A stretch of 11,100 nt of DNA from assembly GCA_016791325.1 (NCBI GenBank), contig JAEUMU010000016.1, positions 1 through 11,100 of the forward strand, in the 5' to 3' direction. Source of the stretch: Hyphomonadaceae bacterium (lineage in GTDB: Bacteria > Pseudomonadota > Alphaproteobacteria > Caulobacterales > Aquidulcibacteraceae). The notes beneath the pieces were generated by a model, which did not search any database, was not told the DNA's origin, and saw only the letters and a program-made list of their open reading frames with translations. Every line of letters starts with the position of its first letter. The stretch's first letter is position 1. This document shows, piece after piece, positions 1-8,183 of this stretch. The position numbers and the translations under genes are program-made.

Positions 1-27
1 CAGCACTACCGGATGGCCGACGTCTAA
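1..27 (+). CDS. C-terminal end of an upstream gene (partial, unidentified)
   Basis: The frame starting at base 1 reads QHYRMADV and stops at TAA (25-27). Eight residues are too few to name a family. The main support is context: an intrinsic-terminator-like hairpin follows 30 bases later on the same strand, which is what the end of a plus-strand gene should look like. The other two plus frames stay open across the hairpin, so this frame is a choice rather than a proof. Confidence 0.35.
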   Translation, partial: QHYRMADV

Positions 28-56
28 ACCCACCCGCCTCGTTCGCGTGCTTGAGA

Positions 57-84
57 GCCTCCGCCCTGACCGGCGGGGGCTTTT
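57..84 (+). terminator. Rho-independent terminator of the upstream gene
   Basis: A 9-bp stem, GCCTCCGCC (57-65) with GGCGGGGGC (72-80), pairs fully with one G-U wobble around a 6-base loop. It is followed directly by TTTT (81-84). The A at 54 and 56 can pair with these Ts to extend the stem. The hairpin lies between the TAA at 25-27 and the CtrA half-site of fliF, so it probably insulates the fliF operon from upstream transcription. Confidence 0.7.
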
Positions 85-97
85 GGCGCTTCAACAT

Positions 98-107
98 GCT
101 TAACCAT
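98..107 (+). promoter_or_regulatory. CtrA half-site in the fliF promoter region
   Basis: GCTTAACCAT at 98-107 contains TTAACCAT, the extended half of the CtrA recognition sequence (full form TTAA-N7-TTAAC). The upstream half expected at 89-92 is CTTC, so only one half is conserved. The same ten bases recur on the minus strand in front of fliI (9928-9937). It lies 85 bases before the preferred fliF start, a suitable distance for a CtrA box overlapping a -35 region. A -10 element is not clear; TAGGCA at 123-128 is only a weak candidate. Activation of fliF by CtrA is known in Caulobacter; binding here is inferred. Confidence 0.55.
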
Positions 108-192
108 TGTTTCATGCCCTCGTAGGCAATTTCTGCCGACCGGCGAGACTTGCCCAGTGCGAGTCGCTGCCGCGTGCGTTGCAGAGGCGGGC

Positions 193-1815
193 GTGAACGG
201 CATTTCCAATCTTTTGCTCAAGGCAGGCCCGACGCGCCTTTTCGCGGCGCTGGGCATCGCTGCGGTGGTCGTGGCGATCATCTTCACGCTCGTGCTGCGT
301 ATGGGCGGGGAAGCCAACGCCCTGCTCTTCGCCGGCGTGGAGATGCGCGAGACGGCGCAAATTACCCAGCGGCTCGAACAGGCCGACATCCCCTATGAGC
401 TTCGTGGGGACGGATCGTCGATCTACGTTCCGCGCTCGCGGGTGCTCGATGCGCGCATGATGCTTTCGGCTGACGGCCTGCCTTCGCGCGGATCGATCGG
501 CTATGAAATCTTCGACCAGCCCGACGCCCTGGGCCAAACCCAGTTCCATCAGAACATCAACCGGCTGCGTGCACTGGAAGGCGAACTTGCCCGCACCATC
601 GCCTCGCTCGACGGCATCGCCAGCGCGCGCGTTCACTTGGTGCTGCCTGAGCGGCAGTTGTTCTCGCGCGAGGCTGAGCAACCCTCGGCCTCGATCGTGC
701 TGGGTTTGCGCCGCGATGCGCTGACACCCAATCAGGTGGTCGCGATCCGCAATCTCGTCGCCTCCGCGACGCCTGGGCTCACCGCGAACCGCGTCACCAT
801 TCTGGATGAAACCGGACGGCTCCTCGCCGCGGCGACTGACGGTGAGGGCGCCTCCGGCGAGGCCATTGATTCACGGCAGGCGGCGATGGAGGAACGCATC
901 CGCCGCACGGTCACCGACATTGTCGAAGGCGTGGTCGGCGCCGGGAATGCACGCGTGCAGGTAACCGCGGAGATGGATTTCAGTCGCGTGAGCGAAACCT
1001 CCGAGCGGTTCGACCCCGAAGGCCGCGTCGTCCGCTCAACTTCGACGACAGAACAAACCTCATCCAGCGCCGCACGCGCCCAGGGCACGAGCGCTGGCGT
1101 CAACACGCCCGACGCCACAGCCGCAGGGGGCTCCAACTCGGGGTCGCAAAACAGCGACAATTCGAGCCAGGAAACGGTCAACTACGAAATCTCGCGCACG
1201 ACACGCACTGAAATCAGCGAGGGCGGCCGCATCCGGCGCCTGTCTGTCGCGGTAGCGGTCGATGGCGTGCACACACCCGGTGCAGAAGGCGCGGAAGCCA
1301 GCTACGCGCCGCGCAGCGAAGAAGACATGCAGCGCCTGCAGGCGCTGGTGCGCTCGGCGGTGGGTTTCAATGCCGAACGCGGCGACGTGGTGGAGGTGGT
1401 GAACACCCAGTTCGCGCGCGCGGAGATCCCAGGAGGCGCCGAAGCCAGCGCCGGCATGTTCGACAACATCGACCTTATGCGCATCCTGGAGATCGTCGCC
1501 GCATTGATCGCGTCTCTGGCGTTCGTGTTCTTCGTGCTGCGCCCGCTTGTCGGCGGGCTGATGCGAGGCGGTGCGAACGCCGCCGCACTCGGCGGCCCAG
1601 GCGCGCAGCCCGCCCTGCCCGGCCCAGGCGCCCCGCCCGCTTTGCCCTCGCCCGATGGCGCCGCGGCGTTAGCGGACGGCGACGCCGGCATCGATCTCGC
1701 GCAAATCCAGGGCCGGGTTCGCGCATCTTCGGTGCGGCGCGTGGCTGAGGTGGTGGATCAACACCCTGACGAATCCGCGCAGATCATTCGCGGCTGGCTG
1801 AACAACGCATTGTGA
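193..1815 (+). CDS. fliF: Flagellar MS-ring protein FliF
   Basis: FliF forms the MS ring in the inner membrane. The ring houses the export gate and carries the FliG switch ring. The preferred start is GTG at 193, giving 540 residues (MNGISNLL...), because GAGG lies at 184-187 at good spacing and Caulobacter FliF is of similar length; an in-frame GTG at 157 would add 12 residues and has no clear ribosome site. A first membrane helix spans about residues 16-36, followed by the YscJ/FliF ring-building domains to about residue 220. A Ser/Thr/Asn-rich low-complexity insert lies at about 282-328 within the collar region. The second membrane helix is at about 429-455. A Pro/Ala/Gly-rich linker (about 465-495) leads to the C-terminal FliG-binding segment ([17 protein letters not shown], then a WLNN motif). 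It is the first gene of the operon, and fliG follows after 4 bases. Confidence 0.96.
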   Translation: MNGISNLLLKAGPTRLFAALGIAAVVVAIIFTLVLRMGGEANALLFAGVEMRETAQITQRLEQADIPYELRGDGSSIYVPRSRVLDARMMLSADGLPSRGSIGYEIFDQPDALGQTQFHQNINRLRALEGELARTIASLDGIASARVHLVLPERQLFSREAEQPSASIVLGLRRDALTPNQVVAIRNLVASATPGLTANRVTILDETGRLLAAATDGEGASGEAIDSRQAAMEERIRRTVTDIVEGVVGAGNARVQVTAEMDFSRVSETSERFDPEGRVVRSTSTTEQTSSSAARAQGTSAGVNTPDATAAGGSNSGSQNSDNSSQETVNYEISRTTRTEISEGGRIRRLSVAVAVDGVHTPGAEGAEASYAPRSEEDMQRLQALVRSAVGFNAERGDVVEVVNTQFARAEIPGGAEASAGMFDNIDLMRILEIVAALIASLAFVFFVLRPLVGGLMRGGANAAALGGPGAQPALPGPGAPPALPSPDGAAALADGDAGIDLAQIQGRVRASSVRRVAEVVDQHPDESAQIIRGWLNNAL

Positions 1816-1819
1816 GGCC

Positions 1820-2878
1820 ATGAACGCGCTGACCAAACCCACGCCCACGGAGCTCGCACCGGCCGCCGCGCCGGCGATCGATCTCTCGCGCTACACCGGC
1901 GCGGAAAAGGCCGCGATCGTGCTGCTCAGCCTTGGGGACGACGCCAAGAAATTGTGGAGCGTGCTCGACGAGGAAGAAATCAAAGAAGTTTCGCAAGCGA
2001 TGGCGACGCTTGGCGTTGTGCCCTCGCAAGTGGTTGAGGCGGTGGTGCAGGAGTTCGTTCAGAAACTCTCCGGCGCCGGCGCCATCATGGGCTCCTTCGA
2101 ACAGACACAGCGCATGCTGACCAATATCCTCCCGAAGGAGAAGGTCGACACGCTGATGGAGGAAATCCGCGGACCCGCAGGACGCAACATTTGGGATAAG
2201 CTGGCGAACGTCAACGAGGCGGTGCTGGCAAGCTATTTGAAGAACGAGTATCCGCAAACCGTGGCGGTCGTGCTGGCCAAGGTTCGACCGGAACATGCGG
2301 CGAAGGTTCTCGCGGAGCTGCCGGAAGATTTTGCGGCCGAGTGCGTTGTGCGCATGCTGGCGATGGAGCCGGTGCAGAAGGATATTCTCGAGAAAATCGA
2401 AACTACGCTGCGCACCGAGTTTATGTCGAACCTGGCGCGCACCTCTAAGCGCGACAGCCATGAACTGATGGCTGAAATCTTCAATAATTTCGACCGTCAA
2501 ACCGAGTCGCGTTTCGTTACCGCGCTTGAAGAAAAGAACCGCGACAGCGCTGACCGTATCCGCGCGCTGATGTTCGTGTTCGAAGACCTCGGAAAACTCG
2601 ACTCCGGCGGGGTGCAGACCCTTCTTCGAGCCGTTGATAAATCGGATCTGGCGTTGGCGTTGAAGGGCGCGTCCGACACGCTGCGCAACCTCTTCTTCTC
2701 CAACATGTCTGAGCGCGGCGGAAAACTGCTGAAGGAAGAAATGGCGGCGATGGGGCCGGTGCGCCTCAAGGACGTGGACGCCGCGCAAGCGCGCATGGTG
2801 GCGTCCGCCAAGGAGTTGGCGGCGCGTGGCGAAATCGTGCTTTCCGACGGCAAAGCTGAAGACGAGTTGATTTATTGA
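1820..2878 (+). CDS. fliG: Flagellar motor switch protein FliG
   Basis: FliG sits on the cytoplasmic face of the MS ring and takes up torque from the MotA stator. The 352-residue protein has the usual family length plus a short Ala/Pro-rich N-terminal tail of about 20 residues. The FliF-binding N domain begins around [15 protein letters not shown] (25-39). The middle domain carries EYPQTVA at 143-149, a variant of the family's EHPQTIA motif that contacts FliM. The MFVF hinge is at 251-254, and the charged torque helix region follows ([10 protein letters not shown]..., LALALKGAS, to about residue 295). The ATG at 1820 lies 4 bases after the fliF stop; GTGAGG at 1812-1817 overlaps that stop and gives a close ribosome site, indicating translational coupling. 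The TGA (2876-2878) shares its last base with the next start. Confidence 0.97.
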   Translation: MNALTKPTPTELAPAAAPAIDLSRYTGAEKAAIVLLSLGDDAKKLWSVLDEEEIKEVSQAMATLGVVPSQVVEAVVQEFVQKLSGAGAIMGSFEQTQRMLTNILPKEKVDTLMEEIRGPAGRNIWDKLANVNEAVLASYLKNEYPQTVAVVLAKVRPEHAAKVLAELPEDFAAECVVRMLAMEPVQKDILEKIETTLRTEFMSNLARTSKRDSHELMAEIFNNFDRQTESRFVTALEEKNRDSADRIRALMFVFEDLGKLDSGGVQTLLRAVDKSDLALALKGASDTLRNLFFSNMSERGGKLLKEEMAAMGPVRLKDVDAAQARMVASAKELAARGEIVLSDGKAEDELIY

Positions 2879-3492
2879 TGGCCGGCGCGCGCAGATACGC
2901 CTTCGACACTGAGTTCGCGCCTGATGGCGCGATCCTCTCCGACGCGCCCAAGCGCCTGGCTCCTGAGGAGATCGAGGCCGCTGTCGCCGCCGCCTACGAA
3001 CGGGGAAAGCACGACGCCCTCGCCGTGGCTGAGCGTGAAGCCGCCGCCGCACTCGCCACACTGGCGGCCACCGCGAAAAGCCTTACTGGGCGCATTGAAG
3101 CCGAGCGCGACGCCATGCGCGCGGACGCCGTACGTTTGGCGATGGCGGCTGCCAACAAAATTTCGGGCGCGGCGCTGGAGGCGTTCGGCGCGGAGCGGGC
3201 GCTCGCCGCCGTCGAGGCGGCGTTGGACGCGCTGCGCCATCATCCACGGCTGATTGTCAAACTCAATCCGGCGCAAGCCGAGATACTGAGGCCACGCATC
3301 GAGGCGGCGCGTGAATCGCATGATTACGGGGGCGCGATCATCGTGCGCGCCGAGCCCTCTGTGCGCGCGGCCTCTGTGGTCATCGACTGGTCAGACGGCG
3401 TGATCGGCTCAAGCCCGCAAGACATTGAAGAGCGCGTCCGTCAGCTGATGGAAGCTGCGCTGAGCACGCCCCACTCTCAAGGTGAATTGTAA
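2878..3492 (+). CDS. fliH: FlbE/FliH-family regulator of the flagellar export ATPase
   Basis: FliH-type proteins bind and restrain the FliI ATPase and dock it to the export gate and C-ring. The protein of 204 residues is acidic at its start, then very rich in Ala/Glu/Arg with a heptad-like coiled-coil stretch (about residues 35-90), and ends in a compact C-terminal domain containing HPRLIVKLNP and GGAIIVRAEPSV, typical of FliH/YscL. The position between fliG and fliN matches Caulobacter flbE, the FliH homologue. The start is ATG at 2878, overlapping the fliG stop by one base; a TTG at 2875 is in frame but less likely. Its own TAA overlaps the fliN ATG (TAATG). Family assignment rests partly on synteny because FliH proteins diverge strongly. 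Confidence 0.88.
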   Translation: MAGARRYAFDTEFAPDGAILSDAPKRLAPEEIEAAVAAAYERGKHDALAVAEREAAAALATLAATAKSLTGRIEAERDAMRADAVRLAMAAANKISGAALEAFGAERALAAVEAALDALRHHPRLIVKLNPAQAEILRPRIEAARESHDYGGAIIVRAEPSVRAASVVIDWSDGVIGSSPQDIEERVRQLMEAALSTPHSQGEL

Positions 3493-3812
3493 TGAGCGAT
3501 CTGAAGCTGGACGAACTGACCCCCACGCCAAACGAAGCGCCCGCCGACCTTGGCGAGCGCTCCGCGTCCGATCTGGCGCCGGTCTATGACGTGCCTGTGA
3601 ACATCCAGGCGGTGCTTGGACGAGCCAACCTGGAGGTCGCCTCGCTGCTGCGCCTATCGCGCGGCTCGGTGATCGAACTCGACCGCAAGGTTGGCGAGGC
3701 GATCGATATTTACGTGAATAACCGGTTGGTGGCGCGCGGCGAGGTCGTCGTCGTCGACGAGCGGCTGGGCGTGACGATGACGGAAATCATCAAGGACGGG
3801 GACGCCGCCTAA
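3492..3812 (+). CDS. fliN: Flagellar motor switch protein FliN
   Basis: FliN forms the lower rim of the C-ring with FliM. It takes part in rotation switching and docks the FliH-FliI complex. The 106-residue protein has a disordered acidic N-terminus of about 30 residues, followed by a SpoA (FliMN C-terminal) domain. Visible features are YDVPVNIQAVLGRANLEV, LLRLSRGSVIELDRKVGE, VNNRLVARGEVVVVDERLGV and the ending TMTEIIK, all standard for the family. The ATG overlaps the fliH stop by one base, so the two are translationally coupled. flbD begins 24 bases downstream. fliM is not in the window. Confidence 0.96.
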   Translation: MSDLKLDELTPTPNEAPADLGERSASDLAPVYDVPVNIQAVLGRANLEVASLLRLSRGSVIELDRKVGEAIDIYVNNRLVARGEVVVVDERLGVTMTEIIKDGDAA

Positions 3813-3836
3813 AGGCGACGGCGCGGGAGAAGCACT

Positions 3837-5189
3837 ATGCGTTTGCTCATCGTGGGGGCTCTTGGCGGCCAGATTTCCGCCGCCACGCGGATCGCCATGG
3901 ATCACGGCGCCAAGGTGGCGCACGTGGACACGATCGAACAAGCCACTAACGCACTGCGTGCGGGACGCGGCGCCGATCTGCTCATGGTAGATGCACGCCT
4001 CGACATCGCCGCGCTGATCAGCGCCAACGAGGCTGAGCACATTGTTGTGCCGATCGTGGCGGCTGGAGTGGGCATCGATCCCACCATGGCGGCGCGCGCT
4101 ATTCGCGCCGGTGCGCGGGAATACATCTCCCTGCCCCCTGAGCCCGAATTGATCGCCGCCGTCCTAGCCGCTGTGTGCGACGATGAACGGCCGCTGATCG
4201 TTGAAGACGCGGCGATGAAGCAAGTGATCGCACTCGCCGATCAGGTCGCGCCGTCAGATGCGTCGATCATGATTACGGGCGAAAGCGGCGTCGGGAAAGA
4301 GGTGCTGGCGCGCTACGTGCACAAGAAGTCCAAGCGCAAGGACAAGCCGTTCATCGCCGTCAATTGCGCCGCAATTCCAGAACATCTGCTGGAAAGCGAG
4401 CTGTTTGGGCATGAGAAGGGCGCGTTCACGGGCGCTGTCGCCCGACGTATCGGCAAGTTCGAGGAAGCCGACGGGGGCACGCTGCTTCTGGACGAAATCT
4501 CAGAGATGGATCTGCGCCTGCAGTCTAAGCTCCTGCGCGCGCTGCAAGAGCGGGTGATTGATCGCGTCGGCGGGTCGAAGCCTGTGCCTGTGAACATCCG
4601 CATTCTGGCGACGTCGAACCGCGACCTCTCTGCGGCGGTGCGCGGCGGGGAGTTTCGCGAAGACCTGCTCTATCGACTCAATGTGGTGAACCTACGCATC
4701 CCTGCGCTGCGTGAGCGCAAGGACGACCTGGCCGCCTTGGCGCAATTCTTCATCGACAAATACGCCCGCGCAAACGGACGGCCGGCCCGGCGCCTTTCTC
4801 CTGAGGCGCTGGCGCAAGTCTTGGCGCATCGCTGGCCTGGCAATGTGCGCGAACTGGAGAATGCAATGCACCGCGCCGTCCTGCTGGCGGGACGCGAGGA
4901 AGTCGGCGCGGAAGCCATTCGCGCGCCGGATGGCGCCCCCGTCGGCGCCCGCGATCCCGCAGGCGCGGCGATCGAGGCCGCGCAAGTGGCCGCGCGCCAC
5001 CTCGTCGGTCGCACAGTGGCAGAGGTCGAGCAGGATCTCATCCTTGAGACGCTCACGCATTGTTTGGGCAATCGCACGCACGCCGCGCATATTCTCGGCA
5101 TTTCGATCCGCACCTTGCGCAACAAGCTCAAGCTCTACTCGGATGAAGGTGTGAAAGTGCCGCCGCCGCCCACAGGCCAAGCGGCCTAA
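3837..5189 (+). CDS. flbD: Sigma54-dependent flagellar transcriptional regulator FlbD
   Basis: FlbD is the enhancer-binding activator that, in Caulobacter, turns on late flagellar genes (rod, hook, filament) with sigma54 and represses the early fliF promoter. The 450-residue protein has three parts. A receiver-like domain (1-115) has Asp52 at the phospho-acceptor position (LLMVDARL) but lacks the acidic pair after beta-1 and the Lys of beta-5. The AAA+ domain (about 122-350) has Walker A GESGVGKE (148-155), the sigma54-contacting GAFTGA loop (195-200), Walker B GGTLLLDE (213-220), the FREDLLYRLNV segment and RWPGNVREL (332-340). A Fis-type helix-turn-helix lies at about 400-432 (HAAHILGISIRTLRNKL). 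The C-terminal tail is Pro-rich. A GGAGAAG ribosome site precedes the ATG at 3837. Its place between fliN and flhA matches the Caulobacter fliF operon. Confidence 0.95.
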   Translation: MRLLIVGALGGQISAATRIAMDHGAKVAHVDTIEQATNALRAGRGADLLMVDARLDIAALISANEAEHIVVPIVAAGVGIDPTMAARAIRAGAREYISLPPEPELIAAVLAAVCDDERPLIVEDAAMKQVIALADQVAPSDASIMITGESGVGKEVLARYVHKKSKRKDKPFIAVNCAAIPEHLLESELFGHEKGAFTGAVARRIGKFEEADGGTLLLDEISEMDLRLQSKLLRALQERVIDRVGGSKPVPVNIRILATSNRDLSAAVRGGEFREDLLYRLNVVNLRIPALRERKDDLAALAQFFIDKYARANGRPARRLSPEALAQVLAHRWPGNVRELENAMHRAVLLAGREEVGAEAIRAPDGAPVGARDPAGAAIEAAQVAARHLVGRTVAEVEQDLILETLTHCLGNRTHAAHILGISIRTLRNKLKLYSDEGVKVPPPPTGQAA

Positions 5190-5195
5190 CCCGGC

Positions 5196-7286
5196 ATGAC
5201 AGACGCCGCCCAACCCCAGCGCGCCGGCTTTGCGCTCAGCAATCTCGGCCCCATGCTGTTGCGTGGGGAAATCGCGCTAGCCGTCGGCGTGCTCGGCATT
5301 CTGGCGATCATGCTGGTGCCGCTGCCGCCGGTCCTGCTTGATCTTCTGCTGGCGATCTCAATCACCTTTTCAATCTTGGTGTTGATGACGGCGTTGCTGA
5401 TCAAGCGGCCGCTGGAGTTTACGGCTTTCCCGGCTGTGCTGCTGCTCGCGACTCTCTTGCGATTGGCCCTCAACATCGCCTCCACCCGGCTGATTCTCGG
5501 CAACGGCCAGTCGGGCGAGCATGCGGCCGGCGACGTGATTGCCGCGTTTGCGCAATTGGTGATGAGCGGTGATTTCGTCATCGGGGTGATCGTGTTCGCC
5601 ATCCTGGTGATCGTGAACTTCGTCGTCATCACCCGCGGCTCGACCCGCATCGCCGAAGTTGCAGCGCGCTTCACCCTCGACGCCATGCCGGGCAAGCAGA
5701 TGGCGATCGATGCCGATCTCTCCGCCGGCCTAATAAACGAAACCCAGGCGCGGGAGCGCCGCAAGGCCCTGGAGGACGAAAGCGCTTTCTTCGGGGCCAT
5801 GGATGGCGCAAGCAAATTCGTTCGCGGCGACGCCATTGCTGGCCTTCTGATCGTGGCCATCAACATCGTCGGCGGCATTGTTATCGGCATGCTCTCGCAC
5901 GGCATGGACTTCGCCGAGGCAGGGCGAACTTATGTTCTGCTGACTGTCGGCGACGGCTTGGTGACGCAAATTCCGGCGCTGATCATCTCCGTCGCCGCCG
6001 GCCTGCTTGTCTCTAAGGCCGGCATCGACGGAGCGGCCGACAAGGCGCTGGCGAAGCAATTCGCCGCCTATCCGATGGGTCTGGGCGTAGTCGCCGCGTG
6101 CGCGGCGGGCGTCGCTGCGTTGCCGGGCATGCCGGTGATCCCGTTTCTGGCGCTTGCGGGCGGTTCGGGCCTGCTTGCGTGGCGCCTCCATCAAACGCAG
6201 CGCGTTGTGGCCGCTGCCGAAGCGGCGGCGCCGCCCCCCGCGCCTCCGGCGGAAGAAACGCCCGCCGCTTCGCTGCGCATGGATGAAATCCGCATCGAGC
6301 TGGGATTCTCTCTGCTGCCGCTGATCAACGACGTGCAAGGCCGGCGGCTGACCGACCAGATCAAGGCGTTGCGCAAGACATTGGCGCAGGATTTCGGCTT
6401 TGTGATGCCGAGCGTACGCATTCTCGACAACGTACAGCTGCCAGCTGATCGCTATGCCCTGCGCGTGCGCGAGATGGACGCTGGCGAAGGCAAGCTGAAG
6501 ATCGGCTGGCTATTGGCGATGGACCCCACCGGCGCGGGCGTCGCCATACCAGGCGAAGCGGTGAAAGAGCCAGCTTTTGGGCTGGACGCCGTTTGGATCG
6601 AAGAGCGCGCGCGTGAGGAAGCGAGCTTCCGCGGCTATACCGTGGTCGATCCCGCCACTGTGCTAGCCACCCATCTCACCGAAGTGGTCAAGGAGCATAT
6701 GAGCGAACTCCTCACCTTCTCTGAAGTGAAAGGGCTCATCAAAGATCTGCCGAAGGATACCCAAACCCTTCTCGACGATGTCGCGCCCACGCACATCTCC
6801 TGGTCGGGCGTACAGCGTATTCTGCAGAACCTGCTCAAAGAGCGCGTTTCTATCCGCGACCTCACCACCATTGTCGAAGCCATCGCGGAAGCGGCGCCTT
6901 CCATGCACGACCTGGTGCTCATCACTGAGCACGTGCGCGGGCGCCTGGCGCGCCAGATTTGTTACCAGCACCGTAATGGCGAGGGCTCGCTGCCGATCGT
7001 CACTCTTTCACCCACCTGGGAGCAAGCGTTCGCGGAATCGCTGATCGGCGAGGGGCAAAGCCGCCAGCTGGCGCTGGCCCCTTCGCGGCTGCACGAGCTG
7101 GTGGCGGACGTGCGCGCGGCGTTCGAAAAGGCCGCGAAAATGGGCGAGACGCCTGTGCTGCTCACCTCCCCACTGATCCGGCCCTATGTGCGATCCCTGA
7201 TCGAGCGCTTCCGCCCGGCCACGGCGGTGCTCAGCCAATCTGAGGTTCACGCGAAGGTGCGGCTGAAGGCGATGGGACAGGTCTAG
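5196..7286 (+). CDS. flhA: Flagellar type III export gate protein FlhA
   Basis: FlhA is the large component of the flagellar export gate in the inner membrane; its cytoplasmic ring receives chaperone-substrate complexes and couples export to the proton motive force. The 696-residue length is normal. Multiple hydrophobic segments fill about residues 25-330. The FHIPEP family signature is clear at about 149-173 (RIAEVAARFTLDAMPGKQMA, then IDAD). FVRGDAIAG keeps the conserved Asp (about 212) in the loop used for proton coupling. A Pro/Ala-rich linker (about 343-355) leads to the C-terminal cytoplasmic domain, with conserved segments such as GYTVVDPATVLATHL and LLDDVAPTHIS. The ATG is 6 bases after the flbD stop, so it is cotranscribed. 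It is the last gene of the operon, and a 93-base gap follows. Confidence 0.97.
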   Translation: MTDAAQPQRAGFALSNLGPMLLRGEIALAVGVLGILAIMLVPLPPVLLDLLLAISITFSILVLMTALLIKRPLEFTAFPAVLLLATLLRLALNIASTRLILGNGQSGEHAAGDVIAAFAQLVMSGDFVIGVIVFAILVIVNFVVITRGSTRIAEVAARFTLDAMPGKQMAIDADLSAGLINETQARERRKALEDESAFFGAMDGASKFVRGDAIAGLLIVAINIVGGIVIGMLSHGMDFAEAGRTYVLLTVGDGLVTQIPALIISVAAGLLVSKAGIDGAADKALAKQFAAYPMGLGVVAACAAGVAALPGMPVIPFLALAGGSGLLAWRLHQTQRVVAAAEAAAPPPAPPAEETPAASLRMDEIRIELGFSLLPLINDVQGRRLTDQIKALRKTLAQDFGFVMPSVRILDNVQLPADRYALRVREMDAGEGKLKIGWLLAMDPTGAGVAIPGEAVKEPAFGLDAVWIEERAREEASFRGYTVVDPATVLATHLTEVVKEHMSELLTFSEVKGLIKDLPKDTQTLLDDVAPTHISWSGVQRILQNLLKERVSIRDLTTIVEAIAEAAPSMHDLVLITEHVRGRLARQICYQHRNGEGSLPIVTLSPTWEQAFAESLIGEGQSRQLALAPSRLHELVADVRAAFEKAAKMGETPVLLTSPLIRPYVRSLIERFRPATAVLSQSEVHAKVRLKAMGQV

Positions 7287-7308
7287 CCGGTGCGTGATTT
7301 CTCTGTAA

Positions 7309-7325
7309 TTCAGATTTGATTAACC
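7309..7325 (+). promoter_or_regulatory. Near-consensus CtrA box upstream of the FlhG-like gene
   Basis: TTCA (7309-7312), seven bases, then TTAACC (7320-7325) matches the CtrA consensus TTAA-N7-TTAAC with a single mismatch. It sits in the 93-base gap between flhA and the MinD-like gene, 54 bases before the latter's ATG. GATAAC at 7341-7346 is a possible -10, 15 bases downstream of TTAACC. This suggests that the ATPase gene has its own CtrA-controlled promoter in addition to any readthrough from flhA. Assignment is by motif only. Confidence 0.5.
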
Positions 7326-7379
7326 TCTTCGGGCCGGCGTGATAACGGGCCAGCAACGCTTCTCCCGTCATATCAAGGC

Positions 7380-8183
7380 ATGACCGGCTCAGCCGCTTTG
7401 CCCGAACCGCCGCTGCCGCGCACGCGCGCAGCGCCTGTGTTTGCGGTCGCCTCAGGCAAGGGCGGCGTGGGCAAGACCTGGCTTTCGACCATGCTCTCAA
7501 TCGCCTTCGGGCGCGCCGGTCAACGCGCTCTCTTGGTCGATTGCGACTTGGGCTTGGCGAACGTGGACGTTCAGCTGGGCGTGCGGCCGCAGGCGGACGT
7601 TCACTCAGTGGTACGCGGCTTTCTGGAATTGGATTCCGCGGTGACGCCGGTTTTCGGCGGCCCAGGCCGCAATGGCGGCTTCGATCTGATCGCGGGGCAT
7701 TCAGGCTCCGGCGCGCTGGGCGCCGTAAAGCTGGAAGAAGTCTCCCGCATCGCCAACGGGCTTTCGCGGCTTACCCCGCATTATGACCGCGTCATCCTTG
7801 ATCTTGCCGCCGGCATAGACCCCACGGTGCTGCGCTTTGCACGCGCGGCCGACAAACTCATTCTCGTCACCACCGAAGAACCCACCGCGCTGACGGATGC
7901 TTACGCCATGGTGAAGCTGCTGCGCCTACAAGGCTCGCAGGTGACGCCGTGGGTGATCGTGAACATGGCCGAAAACCGCGTCAAAGGGCGCAAGGTGTTC
8001 GATCAGTTCGCGATGGCGTGCAACGAATATCTTGGCTTCAAGCCGCGCTTCGCCGGCGCCATTTGCCGCGATCCACGCGTGCCGGATTCGATCCGCGCTC
8101 AGACGCCGCTGCCCGTGCGCCACCCGCAAAGCCAAGCCTACGAAGACGTGATCCGCATCGTGGAAACGCTCAACGCGGGCTAG
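7380..8183 (+). CDS. flhG: MinD-like ATPase of the FlhG/FleN/YlxH type
   Basis: This is a 267-residue ParA/MinD-superfamily ATPase, the group that controls flagellar number and placement. The deviant Walker A is GKGGVGKT (26-33). LLVDCDLGLANVDVQLG (51-67) is the FlhG-type second motif. Switch II is VILDLAAGIDPTV (138-150), and VTTEEPTALTDAYAMVK is typical of FlhG/FleN. The N-terminus (1-18) is short and Pro-rich and lacks the DQAxxLR motif by which FlhG stimulates FlhF. No flhF is adjacent. The start at ATG 7380 has only a weak ribosome site (AAGG ends one base before the ATG); no better in-frame start is seen. The gene follows flhA, as in many flagellar loci, and ends in a 14-base convergent overlap with fliJ. 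Family membership is firm; equivalence to FlhG in function is inferred. Confidence 0.85.
   Translation: MTGSAALPEPPLPRTRAAPVFAVASGKGGVGKTWLSTMLSIAFGRAGQRALLVDCDLGLANVDVQLGVRPQADVHSVVRGFLELDSAVTPVFGGPGRNGGFDLIAGHSGSGALGAVKLEEVSRIANGLSRLTPHYDRVILDLAAGIDPTVLRFARAADKLILVTTEEPTALTDAYAMVKLLRLQGSQVTPWVIVNMAENRVKGRKVFDQFAMACNEYLGFKPRFAGAICRDPRVPDSIRAQTPLPVRHPQSQAYEDVIRIVETLNAG

Noticed and set aside
84..99. Sigma54-like -24/-12 element (TGGCGC ... ATGC) upstream of fliF
   Set aside because: The spacing between the GG and GC elements is one base too long, and the site overlaps the terminator T run. fliF is an early gene expected to use the CtrA/sigma70-type route.
157..192. Extended FliF N-terminus from GTG 157
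   Set aside because: The added residues (MRVAAACVAEAG) are not FliF-like and there is no clear ribosome site, whereas GTG 193 has GAGG at good spacing.
1784..3061. Long antisense open frame of 425 codons over fliG and fliH
   Set aside because: It lies wholly opposite clearly recognised genes. Its product is an Arg/His-rich composition typical of shadow frames in high-GC DNA, and no family motif is visible.
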